Shown here: piece by piece, positions 53,360-64,000 of the stretch
How the letters are laid out: the number at the start of each line of letters is the position of its first letter
How positions within the stretch are numbered: position 1 is the stretch's first letter
Assembly: GCF_037095735.1 (NCBI RefSeq)
Contig: NZ_JBAWKD010000004.1
Span: 347,200-411,199 of the forward strand
Source of the DNA: Frigidibacter sp037095735
GTDB taxonomy: Bacteria; Pseudomonadota; Alphaproteobacteria; Rhodobacterales; Rhodobacteraceae
Length of the DNA: 64,000 nt
Reading direction: 5' to 3'
Position numbers and translations under genes: made by a program
The notes under the pieces: model-generated
What the model saw: only the letters and a program-made list of their open reading frames with translations
The model's database searches: none
Told to the model about the DNA's origin: nothing

Positions 53360-54529
53360 ATGGCGCAGCAACCCCGCAAGCTGTTCGAGGACGTGGGCGA
53401 GGGCCGCAAGGCCCCGGTCCCGCAGGGCGGCATGATCGACAGCCGCTCGGGCGGCGGCGCGCGCCGGTGGATCCGGGTCTGGCTCGCCGTGCTCTTCGCG
53501 CTGGTCGTGGTGATGATCGCCGTCGGCGGTGCCACCCGGCTGACCGACTCGGGGCTTTCGATCACCGAATGGAAGCCGGTCACCGGCGCGCTGCCCCCGA
53601 CCTCGCAGGCGGACTGGCAGGCGGCCTATGACCTGTACCGCGACAGCCCGCAGTTCCGGCTGATGAACAGCCAGATGACGCTGGACGGCTTCAAGAGCAT
53701 CTACTGGTGGGAATGGGGCCACCGGCAGCTGGGCCGCACCATCGGCCTCGTCTGGGCGCTCGGCTTCTTCGGCTTCCTCGCCGCCCGCAAGATCCCCGCG
53801 GGCTGGACGGGGCGGCTGTTCGGCCTTGGCATCCTTGGCGGGCTGCAGGGCGCGATCGGCTGGTGGATGGTCTCGTCGGGCCTCGTGGGCGAAATGACCT
53901 CGGTCGCCTCCTACCGCCTCGCGATCCACCTTGGCCTTGCCTTCGCGATCCTGGGCACCATCGCCTGGTACATGCTCTCGCTCGCCCGGCCCGAGGCCGC
54001 GCTGCTGCAGGCCCGCCGGTCGCGCGAGGGCAAGCTGTTCGGGATGACCACCGGGCTTCTGCACCTCGCGTTCCTGCAGATCCTGCTCGGCGCGCTGGTC
54101 GCGGGCATCGATGCGGGCCGTGCCTTCCCGACCTGGCCCTCGATGAACGGCGAGTTCTTCCCCTCGGACGCCTTCTACCTGCCGCAGCCCGACGGCTCGA
54201 ACGCCGCCCTCTGGCGGGCCTTCTTCGAAAGCGCCGGCCTCACCCAGTTCATCCACCGCATGGTCGCCTACCTGCTGGTGATCTACGGGCTGGTGGTCTG
54301 GAACCGCGGCCGCAAGTCGCCGCATGCCCAGACCCGTGGCAGCTATCACGCGCTGGCGGTGATGCTTCTGGTGCAGGTCGCGCTCGGCATCGTCACCGCG
54401 GTTCATGCAGCCCCCCTGCCGCTGGGCCTTGCCCACCAGCTTGGCGCCGTGGTCCTCTTCACCCTGATCCTGCGCGCCCGTCACGCGGCGCAATACCCCC
54501 ATGTCCAGTCGCTGAGGAGCGCCCGATGA
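53360..54529 (+). CDS. ctaA: heme A synthase (COX15/CtaA)
   Basis: CtaA oxidises heme O to heme A for aa3-type cytochrome oxidase. The 389-residue protein has eight TM segments and the conserved VGGATRLTDSGLSITEWKPVTGALPP, EWGHRQLGRTIGLVW with a heme-ligand His, LAIHLGLAFAI, GIDAGRAFPTWPSMNG and FIHRMVAYLLV. It is the type 2, proteobacterial form. It overlaps the carboxypeptidase gene by ATGA. Confidence 0.96.
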   Translation: MAQQPRKLFEDVGEGRKAPVPQGGMIDSRSGGGARRWIRVWLAVLFALVVVMIAVGGATRLTDSGLSITEWKPVTGALPPTSQADWQAAYDLYRDSPQFRLMNSQMTLDGFKSIYWWEWGHRQLGRTIGLVWALGFFGFLAARKIPAGWTGRLFGLGILGGLQGAIGWWMVSSGLVGEMTSVASYRLAIHLGLAFAILGTIAWYMLSLARPEAALLQARRSREGKLFGMTTGLLHLAFLQILLGALVAGIDAGRAFPTWPSMNGEFFPSDAFYLPQPDGSNAALWRAFFESAGLTQFIHRMVAYLLVIYGLVVWNRGRKSPHAQTRGSYHALAVMLLVQVALGIVTAVHAAPLPLGLAHQLGAVVLFTLILRARHAAQYPHVQSLRSAR

Positions 54530-56007
54530 CCGCCTTCACCGAACTCATGGCCTTCCAGCGCGACACCGAGGCGCTGGCGCAGATCGCCGGCCGCCTCGGC
54601 TGGGATCAGGAAACCATGATGCCCCACGGCGCCGCCCTTCAGCGCGGCGACGAGATGGCGGCGATCGAGGCGGTGATCCATGCCCGCCGCACCGACCCCC
54701 GGCTGGGCGAGTGGCTCGCGAAGGCCGAGGCGCCCGATCCCGAGGGCGCGCGGATGCTCGAACTGACGACCCGCAGCTACACCCGCGCCCGCTGCATCCC
54801 CGAACGCCTCGCGGCCGAGCTTGCGCGGCTCACCTCGCTCTCGCACGGGATCTGGGCCGAGGCGCGGGCGCAGGGCGATGTCGCCCATTTCCTGCCGACC
54901 CTGCGCCAGGTCGTGGCGCTGCGGCGCGAACAGGCGCAGGCCTGGGCCGAGGGCACCGCGGCCACCACCGCCTATGACGCGCTGCTCGAGGAATACGAGC
55001 CCGAGACGACCGCCGCGGACATCGCCGCGATCTTCGACCGGATGCGCCCGCGGCTGGTCGCCCTGCGCGAGCGGATCCTTGGGTCCTCGGTGCGCCCGGC
55101 GAAACTGGGCGGCGAATTCGGCCATGACGGCCAGCTGCGGCTGGCGCGGAAGATGGCCGAGGCCTTCGGCTACGATTTCACCCGCGGCCGGCTCGACCTC
55201 GCGGTGCATCCGTTCTCGTCGGGCTCGGGCTCGGACGTGCGGATCACCACAAGGGTGATGGAAAGCGATCCTTTCAACTGTCTCTATTCGACGATCCACG
55301 AGGTCGGCCACGCGACCTATGAACAGAAGATCGCGCCCGCCTTCGCGCTGACGCCGCTCGGGCAGGGCGTGTCGATGGGCGTGCACGAAAGCCAGAGCCG
55401 GATCTACGAAAACCAGCTCGGACGTTCCGCCGCCTTCACCTCGTGGATCTTCGGGCAGATGCGGGCGGAATACGGCGATCTCAGCTGCGAAGACGCCCGG
55501 GCCTTCCACGCGGCGGTGAACCGGGTCGAGCCCGGCTTCATCCGCACCGAGGCCGACGAGGTGCATTACAACCTGCACATCATGATGCGCTTCGACCTCG
55601 AACGCGCGCTGATCGCGGGCGATCTCGACGTCGCGGACCTCGAAGAGGCCTGGAATGCCCGCTTCCTGAACGACTTCGGTGTGGCGGTCGACCGGCCGCA
55701 GCACGGGATGCTGCAGGATGTGCACTGGTCGGCGGGGCTTTTCGGCTACTTCCCGACCTACAGCCTCGGCAATGTCTACGCGGGCTGCCTGATGCAGGCC
55801 CTGCGCGCCGACCTGCCCGATCTCGACGCGAGCCTTGCCAAGGGCGACCCGTCGCCCGCCACCGACTGGCTGGCCGAGAAGGTGCAGCGCCACGGCGGCC
55901 TCCATGCCCCGCGCGCGGTGATCACCGCCGCCTGCGGCACGGCCCCCAGCGAGGGCCCGCTGCTCGACTACCTCGAAGCGAAGTTCGCCGAGATCTACGC
56001 CCTCTGA
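54526..56007 (+). CDS. carboxypeptidase Taq (M32) metallopeptidase
   Basis: A 493-residue M32 carboxypeptidase. The zinc motif is H258-E259-V-G-H262 in STIHEVGHATYEQ, and HPF in LAVHPFSSGSGSDVRITTR, GVSMGVHESQSRIYENQLGRS and EADEVHYNLHIMMRFDLERALI are the family's other conserved blocks. It is cytoplasmic. Its ATG overlaps the ctaA stop, so it is co-translated with ctaA. Confidence 0.95.
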   Translation: MTAFTELMAFQRDTEALAQIAGRLGWDQETMMPHGAALQRGDEMAAIEAVIHARRTDPRLGEWLAKAEAPDPEGARMLELTTRSYTRARCIPERLAAELARLTSLSHGIWAEARAQGDVAHFLPTLRQVVALRREQAQAWAEGTAATTAYDALLEEYEPETTAADIAAIFDRMRPRLVALRERILGSSVRPAKLGGEFGHDGQLRLARKMAEAFGYDFTRGRLDLAVHPFSSGSGSDVRITTRVMESDPFNCLYSTIHEVGHATYEQKIAPAFALTPLGQGVSMGVHESQSRIYENQLGRSAAFTSWIFGQMRAEYGDLSCEDARAFHAAVNRVEPGFIRTEADEVHYNLHIMMRFDLERALIAGDLDVADLEEAWNARFLNDFGVAVDRPQHGMLQDVHWSAGLFGYFPTYSLGNVYAGCLMQALRADLPDLDASLAKGDPSPATDWLAEKVQRHGGLHAPRAVITAACGTAPSEGPLLDYLEAKFAEIYAL

Positions 56008-56014
56008 AACACGA

Positions 56015-56048
56015 AACGCCGCCCCGACAAGGGGGCGGCGTTTTCTCT
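56015..56048 (+). terminator. rho-independent terminator after the carboxypeptidase gene
   Basis: AACGCCGCCCC/GGGGCGGCGTT arms with a short GACAAG loop are followed by TTCTCTTT, 8 bp after the stop. Confidence 0.9.
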
Positions 56049-56080
56049 TTCGCACTGGCTCAAATATCCCGGGGGGGGGA
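56048..56080 (-). repeat. dispersed intergenic repeat, copy 3 (variant)
   Basis: TTTCGCACTGG, then CTCAAATATCCC and a G-tract. It matches the 22778-22808 copy in layout (TTCGCANTGG, spacer, AAATATCCC) but the GCCGGAGG part is replaced by G9AGGCC. Confidence 0.6.
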
Positions 56081-56098
56081 GGCCCGAAGGGCCCGGGG

Positions 56099-56182
56099 GG
56101 CAGCGCCCCCCGCCTTATCCTCTGCGGGCAGCGCCCCCCGCCTTGACCCCTGCAGGCAGCGCCCCCCCGCCCGTGACCTCAG
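56099..56182. repeat. 28-bp direct repeats before the outer-membrane protein gene end
   Basis: Three head-to-tail units begin GGCAGCGCCCCCC at 56099, 56127 and 56155. Units 1 and 2 share the full 28-bp frame (GCCTTATCCTCTGCG against GCCTTGACCCCTGCA) and unit 3 diverges after the C-tract. They lie between two convergent genes. Confidence 0.8.
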
Positions 56183-56186
56183 CCGC

Positions 56187-56897
56187 TCAGAACCCCGGCA
56201 GCAGCGCGCCGAAGCCGCGTTCGCCGAAGGTGGCCTGCTGGCTCTGGCCGAAGCGGAACTTGGCGCCCAGGCCCACGAAGGCCTCGCTGTCGTCATAGCC
56301 GCCGACATCGGCGTTCAGCTGGCCTACCTCGCCGTAGAAGCTGACGCCCGGCAGCGAATAGCTCGCGTTCACCGCGATCCGCGTCGCCTCGGTATCATGC
56401 TCGAGATCCATGTAGTCGATCTTGCCGCCGATGGCGAAGGCCTGGTTCAGCGGCAGGTCGGCCTGGGCGCCGAAGACGTTGCCGCGCATGTCGCCCTCGA
56501 AGGCGCGCGAGGCATAGCCCTGCAGCTTCAGCCCGTTGTAGAGCGTGGTCGAGGCCTCGAGGCCCAGATGCTCGGCATCGACATCGCCCAGCCGCTCGGC
56601 CTGGTAGAAGGCGCCGACCGCGGCATCGGGGGTCAGGAAGGTGTAGGCGTGCAGGCCGGCGGCCTTGGCCGTGTCATCCGCGAAGTCGAGGTTGCGCAGC
56701 GCGAGGTCGCCCTGCAGGCCGAAGTTCGGGCCCAGCTGGAAGTCGAACTGGCCCGAGGCGCCGTATTTCGCGAAGTCGTTGTCGTCGGTGAAGGTCGAAT
56801 AGGACAGGTCGACCGTTCCGCCCTTGAATTCCGCATGGGCGGCGCCGGCGAAGACAAGGGTTGCCGCGGCAAGGGCCGCGGCGCGCGCGCATTTCAT
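56187..56897 (-). CDS. small outer-membrane beta-barrel (porin-like) protein
   Basis: A 236-residue protein with a signal peptide (MKCARAAALAAATLVFAGAAHA, cleavage after residue 22). The mature part is made of alternating strands with frequent aromatic and acidic loops (GTVDLSYSTFTDDNDFAKYGASGQFDFQL, LKLQGYASRAFEGD, FAIGGKIDYMDL, EAFVGLGAKFRFG), which suggests a barrel of about 10-12 strands. I do not recognise a named family. The ATG at 56897 follows AAGGAG. Confidence 0.7.
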   Translation of the reverse strand: MKCARAAALAAATLVFAGAAHAEFKGGTVDLSYSTFTDDNDFAKYGASGQFDFQLGPNFGLQGDLALRNLDFADDTAKAAGLHAYTFLTPDAAVGAFYQAERLGDVDAEHLGLEASTTLYNGLKLQGYASRAFEGDMRGNVFGAQADLPLNQAFAIGGKIDYMDLEHDTEATRIAVNASYSLPGVSFYGEVGQLNADVGGYDDSEAFVGLGAKFRFGQSQQATFGERGFGALLPGF

Positions 56898-57053
56898 GGA
56901 CTGCTCCTTCGTTTGGACCGGGTTCGACTCGCCCGTTTCTTGTGGTCCACTTTGCCTCAACCACGATCACTGGGACAGCGGAACCGGTCACGATCGGCAG
57001 GCCTCCGCCTTTCGTGACCGGCCCGTGAGCGTGGTCCCGCAAGTGTACCTGCT

Positions 57054-59828
<2,775 letters not shown>

Positions 59829-60021
59829 GTTGCCTGTCCGCCTTGCCGGTCGTGTCAATATCTAGTCGCGCGGGACTATAGACCATCCCATCCCTAGGGT
59901 GCAATGCCGGGGGGCAGGGAAGTTCGGCAGCCACCGGGTGAGAGTGACAACATACTGTTTTCGTTGAAAAGTTACGAGTTTGTGACAGCATCGTATCCGG
60001 GGGGACAGCAAAGGAGTCGCC

Positions 60022-60315
60022 ATGGACAGGACCGGGACCGGCCAGACAGGGCCGAGCGAGACCGAACTGATGCTGAAGGGCTACGGGCTGACGGTGGCCG
60101 AGATCTTCTATCGCATGCCCGATCACCGCCACGTGCTGAACAGCTACATCTGGCAGGACTACGACCTTGCCCCCGATCATCCCCGGCTGTTCGGCTTCAT
60201 CGAATTCTGGCAGCGCGAGATCGAGGGGCCGCTGCACTCGGTCCGCTTCTCGCATCGCAAGCTGATCGGCCCCGGGGAATGGCGCAACGTGGTGGGGGAA
60301 TTCCACCTGCACTGA
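60022..60315 (+). CDS. Usg family protein
   Basis: A 97-residue Usg protein: LMLKGYGLTVAEIFYRMPDHRHVLNSYIWQDYDLAPDHPRLFGFIEFWQREIEGPLHSVRF covers nearly the whole family profile. Usg was named from a gene near the trp operon, and its role is unknown. Here it is separate from trp genes. AAAGGAGTC precedes the ATG. Confidence 0.93.
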   Translation: MDRTGTGQTGPSETELMLKGYGLTVAEIFYRMPDHRHVLNSYIWQDYDLAPDHPRLFGFIEFWQREIEGPLHSVRFSHRKLIGPGEWRNVVGEFHLH

Positions 60316-60444
60316 AGCCCGCGCCCGCCGCGGCGTGTCAGGATAGCGACAGGTCGCCGCCGCACCGCCGGGCAGGCTTTCCCTTCGCCGGATTTCGTGA
60401 TGAACTGCGCACGTTGTAGTTGTTACGAGTGTCGGGAGGGTTCC

Positions 60445-61125
60445 ATGGAGGACGCATCCGTGCGTCTGGTGGTCTGGGCTTTGCTCGGGCTTCACCTTGC
60501 AGTCATCGCAAGTTTCGTCTGGCTGAACGCGCGCCGTTTGTGGTGGCGCAACAGCCTTGCCGCGCTCTGGCGCCGGCCTCGCGGGCACCTGATCGCCCGC
60601 GTCGCCCCCGATGGCACCAGCGTCTTCGCCGTGCTGCCCGCACGCTCGTCCCGGCGCGGGGCGGCGCTGGTCGTGGCCGGGGGCGCGATGGTCCTGACCG
60701 GATTCGCGGCGGGCTCGGCCCCGGCCTTCCTCGCGGCGCTGGTCCCGACCGGGGTCGGGCTGCTTGCGCTCGGGGCCGGCGGGCGGCACCGGGCCCCGGC
60801 CCGGATCGAGATCACCGCCGAGGGCCTGCGCGCCGGTGCCGTGGCGCTGCCCCTGCAGCGGATCATCTCGTTCGGTGCCGACCGCAGCGCGGGCCTGCCG
60901 CTGGCGCTGCCGGTGCTGGCCCCGGGCCCGCTGCGCCCCGGCGAGGTGGCGGAGGGCCTGCGCCAGCCGCCACGGCTGCGCACGGCACTGTTCGACCGTT
61001 CGCATCTGGTGACGGTGCTCTCGGCCTCGGGCGGGCGCAGCGTGATCGCGGGCGGGATCGACCGGGCGACGGCGGCGGCGCTGGTTGACGAGCTGGACCG
61101 CGCGCTGCGTCAGCTCAGGCGCTAG
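60445..61125 (+). CDS. membrane protein of unknown function
   Basis: A 226-residue protein with three hydrophobic stretches: residues 8-27 (VWALLGLHLAVIASFVWL), about 72-90 (ALVVAGGAMVLTGFAAG) and 95-112 (FLAALVPTGVGLLALGAG). A soluble C-terminal domain follows (IEITAEGLRAGAVALPLQRIISFGAD..., SHLVTVLSASGGRSVIAGGID). I do not recognise the family. The ATG at 60445 follows GGGAGGG. Its 3' end overlaps the convergent dsbB by 11 bp. Confidence 0.7.
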   Translation: MEDASVRLVVWALLGLHLAVIASFVWLNARRLWWRNSLAALWRRPRGHLIARVAPDGTSVFAVLPARSSRRGAALVVAGGAMVLTGFAAGSAPAFLAALVPTGVGLLALGAGGRHRAPARIEITAEGLRAGAVALPLQRIISFGADRSAGLPLALPVLAPGPLRPGEVAEGLRQPPRLRTALFDRSHLVTVLSASGGRSVIAGGIDRATAAALVDELDRALRQLRR

Positions 61126-61582
61126 CGCGGCGGAAGGCCAGGATCCAGAGCACCGCGAGCAGCAGCGAGAAGAGCGCGTTCCAGCTGGCCATCGACAGGC
61201 CTGCCAGCTGCCAGGCGACCTCGTCGCAGCGGATCAGCGGGGCGCCGTCGATCTGCGCCATCAGGTCCTGCACCGACAGGCCGCTGATCCCGCCCGAGGT
61301 GCAGGTGGTGGGGCCTTCCCACCAGCCGCGCTCGACCCCGGTGTGGAACAGGCCGAGGCCCGCGGTGGTCAGCGCCGCCAGCGCTCCCAGCGCCATGATC
61401 CAGCGCGAGGGCACGACCAGCAGCACGATTCCCAGCCCGGCCGCCACGAAATGTGGATAGCGCTGCAGCCAGCACAGGTGGCAGGGCGGATAGCCCGCCA
61501 GCTGGAACCCGAAGGCCCCCGCCAGCAGCAGGGCCGAGCCGAGGGCGGCGAGCAGGGCGGGTGTGCGGGCGGATCCGGTCAT
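61115..61582 (-). CDS. dsbB: disulfide bond formation protein B
   Basis: DsbB reoxidises DsbA and passes electrons to quinone. The 155-residue protein has four TM segments, the first redox pair C34/C37 in GYPPCHLCWLQRYPH and the second pair C94/C119 in PTTCTSGG and LIRCDEVAW. The spacing fits periplasmic loops 1 and 2. It follows the DedA-like gene by 12 bp. Confidence 0.93.
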   Translation of the reverse strand: MTGSARTPALLAALGSALLLAGAFGFQLAGYPPCHLCWLQRYPHFVAAGLGIVLLVVPSRWIMALGALAALTTAGLGLFHTGVERGWWEGPTTCTSGGISGLSVQDLMAQIDGAPLIRCDEVAWQLAGLSMASWNALFSLLLAVLWILAFRRASA

Positions 61583-61594
61583 GTCGGGCCTCGG

Positions 61595-62173
61595 TCAGAG
61601 CAGGCGGACGGCGGCGACGCCGGCCACCAGAAGCAGGCAGAAGACGGTGAACACCAGGCCCAGCCGGCGCTCGATGAAGTCGCGCATCGGCGGGCCCCAT
61701 TTCCAGAGCAGCGCCGCGACCACGAAGAACCGCAGCGCCCGCGCCAGGATCGAGACCAGCACGAACAGCACGATGTTCAGCCCGGTCGCGCCCGAGAAGA
61801 TGGTGATCACCTTGTAGGGGAAGGGCGTGACCCCGGCGATCAGCACCGCCCAGAAGCCCAGCGCGTTGAACTGCGCCGCGAGGCTGTCGAAATCGCCGCC
61901 CTTGCCGTAGAACTCCAGCACCGGCCGCCCGATCGCGTCCATCAGCCCCCAGCCGATGAGATAGCCGAAGAGCCCGCCCAGAACCGAGGCGACGGTCGAG
62001 ATCGCCGCGATGACGAAGGCGCGGTCGCGGCGCGCGATCACCATCGGGATCAGCAGCAGGTCCGGCGGCAGCGGGAAGAACGAGCTTTCGGCGAAGGCGA
62101 CGCCAGCGAGCGCGGTGTTGGCATGACGGGTGCCGGCAAGGCGCATCGTCCAGTCGTAGAGGCGTCGGATCAT
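61595..62173 (-). CDS. DedA/YqaA-type (VTT domain) membrane protein
   Basis: A 192-residue protein with the VTT/SNARE-associated layout: ALAGVAFAESSFFPLPPDLLLIPMVIA (re-entrant loop with E and PLPPD), GGLFGYLIGWGL and the second re-entrant loop LIAGVTPFPYKVITIFSGATGLN. DedA-type proteins are lipid flippases or transporters; the YqaA branch is uncharacterised. The ATG at 62173 is chosen over the longer open frame because MIRRLYDWTMRLAG starts the family profile. Confidence 0.88.
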   Translation of the reverse strand: MIRRLYDWTMRLAGTRHANTALAGVAFAESSFFPLPPDLLLIPMVIARRDRAFVIAAISTVASVLGGLFGYLIGWGLMDAIGRPVLEFYGKGGDFDSLAAQFNALGFWAVLIAGVTPFPYKVITIFSGATGLNIVLFVLVSILARALRFFVVAALLWKWGPPMRDFIERRLGLVFTVFCLLLVAGVAAVRLL

Positions 62174-62456
62174 GGGGGTCCCGCGGGAAGGTCGCGGCCC
62201 GACAATGCCGCCCTGCGGCGGGATCGGCAAGGGCGCAGGGCCGCGGGCCCGCGCCTCGGACCCGGCCCGGCAGCACCGCGGCAGCGCCCCGGCACCCGGC
62301 CGCGCCTCAATCCAGATAGGATTTTCGATCCGCCGGAACCAGTGGCGCGGCTCGCGACTTTCTGGCTCAACTGTCCGTGAGCATGTCGTGCGACGGGCCA
62401 GGTGAAAGACGGGTCGGGTGGAAGACGTGCCGGGTGGAACGGGTGGAGAGCGGGTC

Positions 62457-63323
62457 ATGAGATGGCAGGGCCGGCGCGGCAGCGCCAATATCGAGGATCG
62501 TCGCGGGCAGGGCGCAAGGATCGGCCGCGGCGGCGTGCAGGTCGGGGGCTTCGGCCTGCTGGCCATCGTGCTGATCGGCTGGTTCCTCGGGGTCGACGTC
62601 ACGCCGATCCTGAACGGCGCCGGCGGCGGCCAGATCGTCCAGACCGACGGCGGCGCCCCGCGCGAGCTGTCGGACGCCGAAAAGCAGGCGGGCGAGTTCG
62701 TCTCGGTCACGCTGGCCGACACCGAAGAGGTCTGGACCGACATCTTCCAGCGCAACGGCATGACCTACACGCCCGCGACGCTGGTGCTGTTCAGCCAGGT
62801 CACGCCCTCGGCCTGCGGCAACGCCTCGGGCGCGACCGGGCCGTTCTACTGCCCGATCGACGGCAAGGTCTATCTCGACACCGCCTTCTTCGCGACCATG
62901 CAGCGCGAGCTTGGCGCCGGGGGCGATTTCGCCTTCGCCTATGTCGTGGCCCACGAGGTCGCGCACCATGTGCAGGACGAGCTGGGCATCCTCAAGAAGT
63001 CGATGGACGCGCGCCAGCGCAGCAGTGCCGAGGATTCGAACCGGATCTCGGTGATGACCGAGCTGCAGGCCGATTGCCTGTCCGGGGTCTGGGCCAAGGC
63101 CGCGGAAGGCAAGTTCGGCTCGCTCGACCGCGGCGACATCGCCGAGGCGCTGAACGCCGCCGAGAAGATCGGCGACGACACGCTGATGCGCAACGCCGGA
63201 CGGGTGCCGATGCCGGAAAGCTTCACGCATGGCACCTCCGAGCAGCGCCAGCACTGGTTCGCCCAGGGCTATGACAGCGGCGACATGAACAGCTGCGACA
63301 CCTTCTCGGCCCGCGACCTGTGA
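62457..63323 (+). CDS. neutral zinc metallopeptidase (YpfJ family)
   Basis: A 288-residue protein: MRWQGRRGSANIEDRRG start, one TM (FGLLAIVLIGWFLG, residues 32-46), a periplasmic catalytic domain with H166-E167-V-A-H170 in YVVAHEVAHHVQDELGI, RISVMTELQADCLSGVW with the third-ligand Glu, and CGNASGATGPFYCPIDGKVYLD with a probable disulfide. Its substrate is unknown. The ATG at 62457 follows GGAGAG. Confidence 0.95.
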   Translation: MRWQGRRGSANIEDRRGQGARIGRGGVQVGGFGLLAIVLIGWFLGVDVTPILNGAGGGQIVQTDGGAPRELSDAEKQAGEFVSVTLADTEEVWTDIFQRNGMTYTPATLVLFSQVTPSACGNASGATGPFYCPIDGKVYLDTAFFATMQRELGAGGDFAFAYVVAHEVAHHVQDELGILKKSMDARQRSSAEDSNRISVMTELQADCLSGVWAKAAEGKFGSLDRGDIAEALNAAEKIGDDTLMRNAGRVPMPESFTHGTSEQRQHWFAQGYDSGDMNSCDTFSARDL

Positions 63324-63411
63324 CGGGCGGGCTGTGACGGGCGACCGCTCGGCGCCGCGACACGCGCGGCGCTGGACAGCCGCGCGCGCCCCGGCTAGAC
63401 GGAAGGCCGGG

Positions 63412-63495
63412 GCCCGAGTGGCGGAATGGTAGACGCAGCGGATTCAAAATCCGCCACCGCAAGGTATGTCGGTTCGAGTCCGACCTCGGGTACCA
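63412..63495 (+). tRNA. tRNA-Leu (anticodon CAA)
   Basis: A class II tRNA with acceptor GCCCGAG/CTCGGGT (G1-U72 as in other tRNA-Leu), the D arm GTGGCGGAATGGTAGACGC, anticodon loop TTCAAAA (CAA), a variable arm CACCGCAAGGTA, the T loop GGTTCGAGTCC, discriminator A and encoded CCA. It reads UUG codons. Confidence 0.95.
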
Positions 63496-63899
63496 AAGGC
63501 TCCGAATTGCTGTTGCCGATCAACAGTCGGGTGTCCCATGATTTCGGGACATGGGGCACATGGGCTGCTACACCATCCGTCCGAGTCACGTCTGCAGTCG
63601 GTTGGCTGCAGAAAAATGGTGCGCGCGGTTGGCCTGTCTTCTCAGTCGCGAGGATCCATTCTCTGGCTTCGCGGCGGCTGCAGACGGTCGGGCTAGGACC
63701 CGCGACAGGCGGCTGCGCGAAGGAAGCGGACGGAGGCCCTCCGGCAAGCCCGCTCCCGGCGCTCGGTAGTTCCGGCCCAGAGCTGACAATCAGCCTAGTT
63801 CTATACTGAGAGGCGATTACCTCGGAAGCAGTCGTTCGAAAGCGAGCGCAGCATTTCCTGCGATAGACCGCGAAGGTTAGGGCCGGGGCCGGATACCTA
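63496..63899. other. gene-free stretch between tRNA-Leu and the IS
   Basis: 404 bp with lower GC and no frame that has both a ribosome-binding site and a recognisable product. It lies behind a tRNA 3' end and before an insertion sequence, so it may be the eroded edge of an inserted element. I see no integrase fragment. Confidence 0.5.
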
Positions 63900-64000
63900 T
63901 GGTCTGCCCCCTGAAAAGTGGTCCTCCCTGAAGTAGGCTTTCAAGCCAGATGGAGGACGGAATATGGGACAGAAGAAGCACAAGCCGGAAGAGATTGTCG
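63900..64000 (+). mobile_element. left end of an IS3-family insertion sequence (continues beyond window)
   Basis: TGGTCTGCCCCCTGAAAAG and the following GTGGTCCTCC are typical of an IS3-family terminal inverted repeat, 64 bp before an orfA start. The right end, inverted repeat and target duplication lie outside the window. The exact first base of the element is uncertain. Confidence 0.65.
63964..64000 (+). CDS. IS3-family transposase OrfA (5' fragment, truncated by window end)
   Basis: The ATG at 63964 follows TGGAGGACG and encodes MGQKKHKPEEIV, the standard start of OrfA in IS3-family elements (helix-turn-helix protein of the orfA/orfB frameshift pair). Only 12 codons are visible. Confidence 0.8.
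   Translation, partial: MGQKKHKPEEIV

Noticed and set aside
63395..63589. 64-codon minus-strand frame with VPEVGLEPT
   Set aside because: It is the reverse complement of tRNA-Leu, a well-known spurious ORF.

Overview
This GC-rich window comes from the chromosome of an alphaproteobacterium of the order Rhodobacterales (Rhodobacter/Rhodovulum/Paracoccus type). The evidence is the gene content and order: rpmF-plsX-fabH-ihfA-merR, zwf-pgl-pgi plus edd/eda, ccmE-ccmF-ccmH downstream of argC, OlsB, and an LsrB/VtlR-type LysR regulator. It is mostly core genome, densely packed, with short operons on both strands, two tRNA genes (Pro-GGG, Leu-CAA) and one assembly gap (26668-26776). It enters an IS3-type element at the right edge.

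Layout. 1-8.2 kb: 3' part of an AsmA/DUF3971-like protein, queA, an MFS transporter, a DUF924 protein, lpdA and an LLM flavoenzyme. 8.2-10.2 kb: DUF599 protein, long-form dCTP deaminase, tRNA-Pro. 10.3-14.8 kb (minus): DUF177-rpmF-plsX-fabH-ihfA-merR, a phospholipid/fatty-acid initiation and nucleoid cluster. 15-16.8 kb: BamE, MsrB, OlsB. 16.9-26.6 kb: Entner-Doudoroff block (zwf-pgl-pgi on plus, edd-eda on minus) with matching LacI-type operators, a 1.16 kb decayed stretch, an rRNA methyltransferase and a PIN protein. 26.8-34.6 kb: tkt, coiled-coil protein/ZapA/GFA, bolA-grxD, HNH nuclease, purL. 34.9-36.6 kb: PRC-barrel-like protein, a candidate AbcR-like small RNA and the LsrB/VtlR-like regulator. 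36.9-44.9 kb: acyltransferase, murI, argC, and cytochrome c maturation genes interrupted by an endolysin-holin pair resembling the lysis genes used to release gene transfer agents. 44.1-47.3 kb: methionine aminopeptidase with a lost stop codon, and exbB-exbD-tonB. 47.5-59.8 kb: gltA, gltX, comEC, cspA, ctaA, M32 carboxypeptidase, a small outer-membrane protein, gyrA. 60-64 kb: usg, a membrane protein, dsbB, a DedA/YqaA protein, a zinc metallopeptidase, tRNA-Leu and the start of an IS.

How the parts work together. zwf-pgl-pgi and edd-eda make a complete glucose-6-phosphate to pyruvate/GAP route; lpdA and gltA carry the carbon into the TCA cycle. Near-identical GTTAGCG-type dyads before zwf and edd suggest one LacI-family regulator. 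The strongest candidate for an undescribed system is the regulator/sRNA pair at 35.4-36.7 kb. An LsrB/VtlR-type LysR gene is followed by a three-hairpin RNA with an exposed CUCCC loop and a U9 terminator. The same 17-bp palindromic motif (16/17 identical) lies upstream of both the regulator gene and the RNA.
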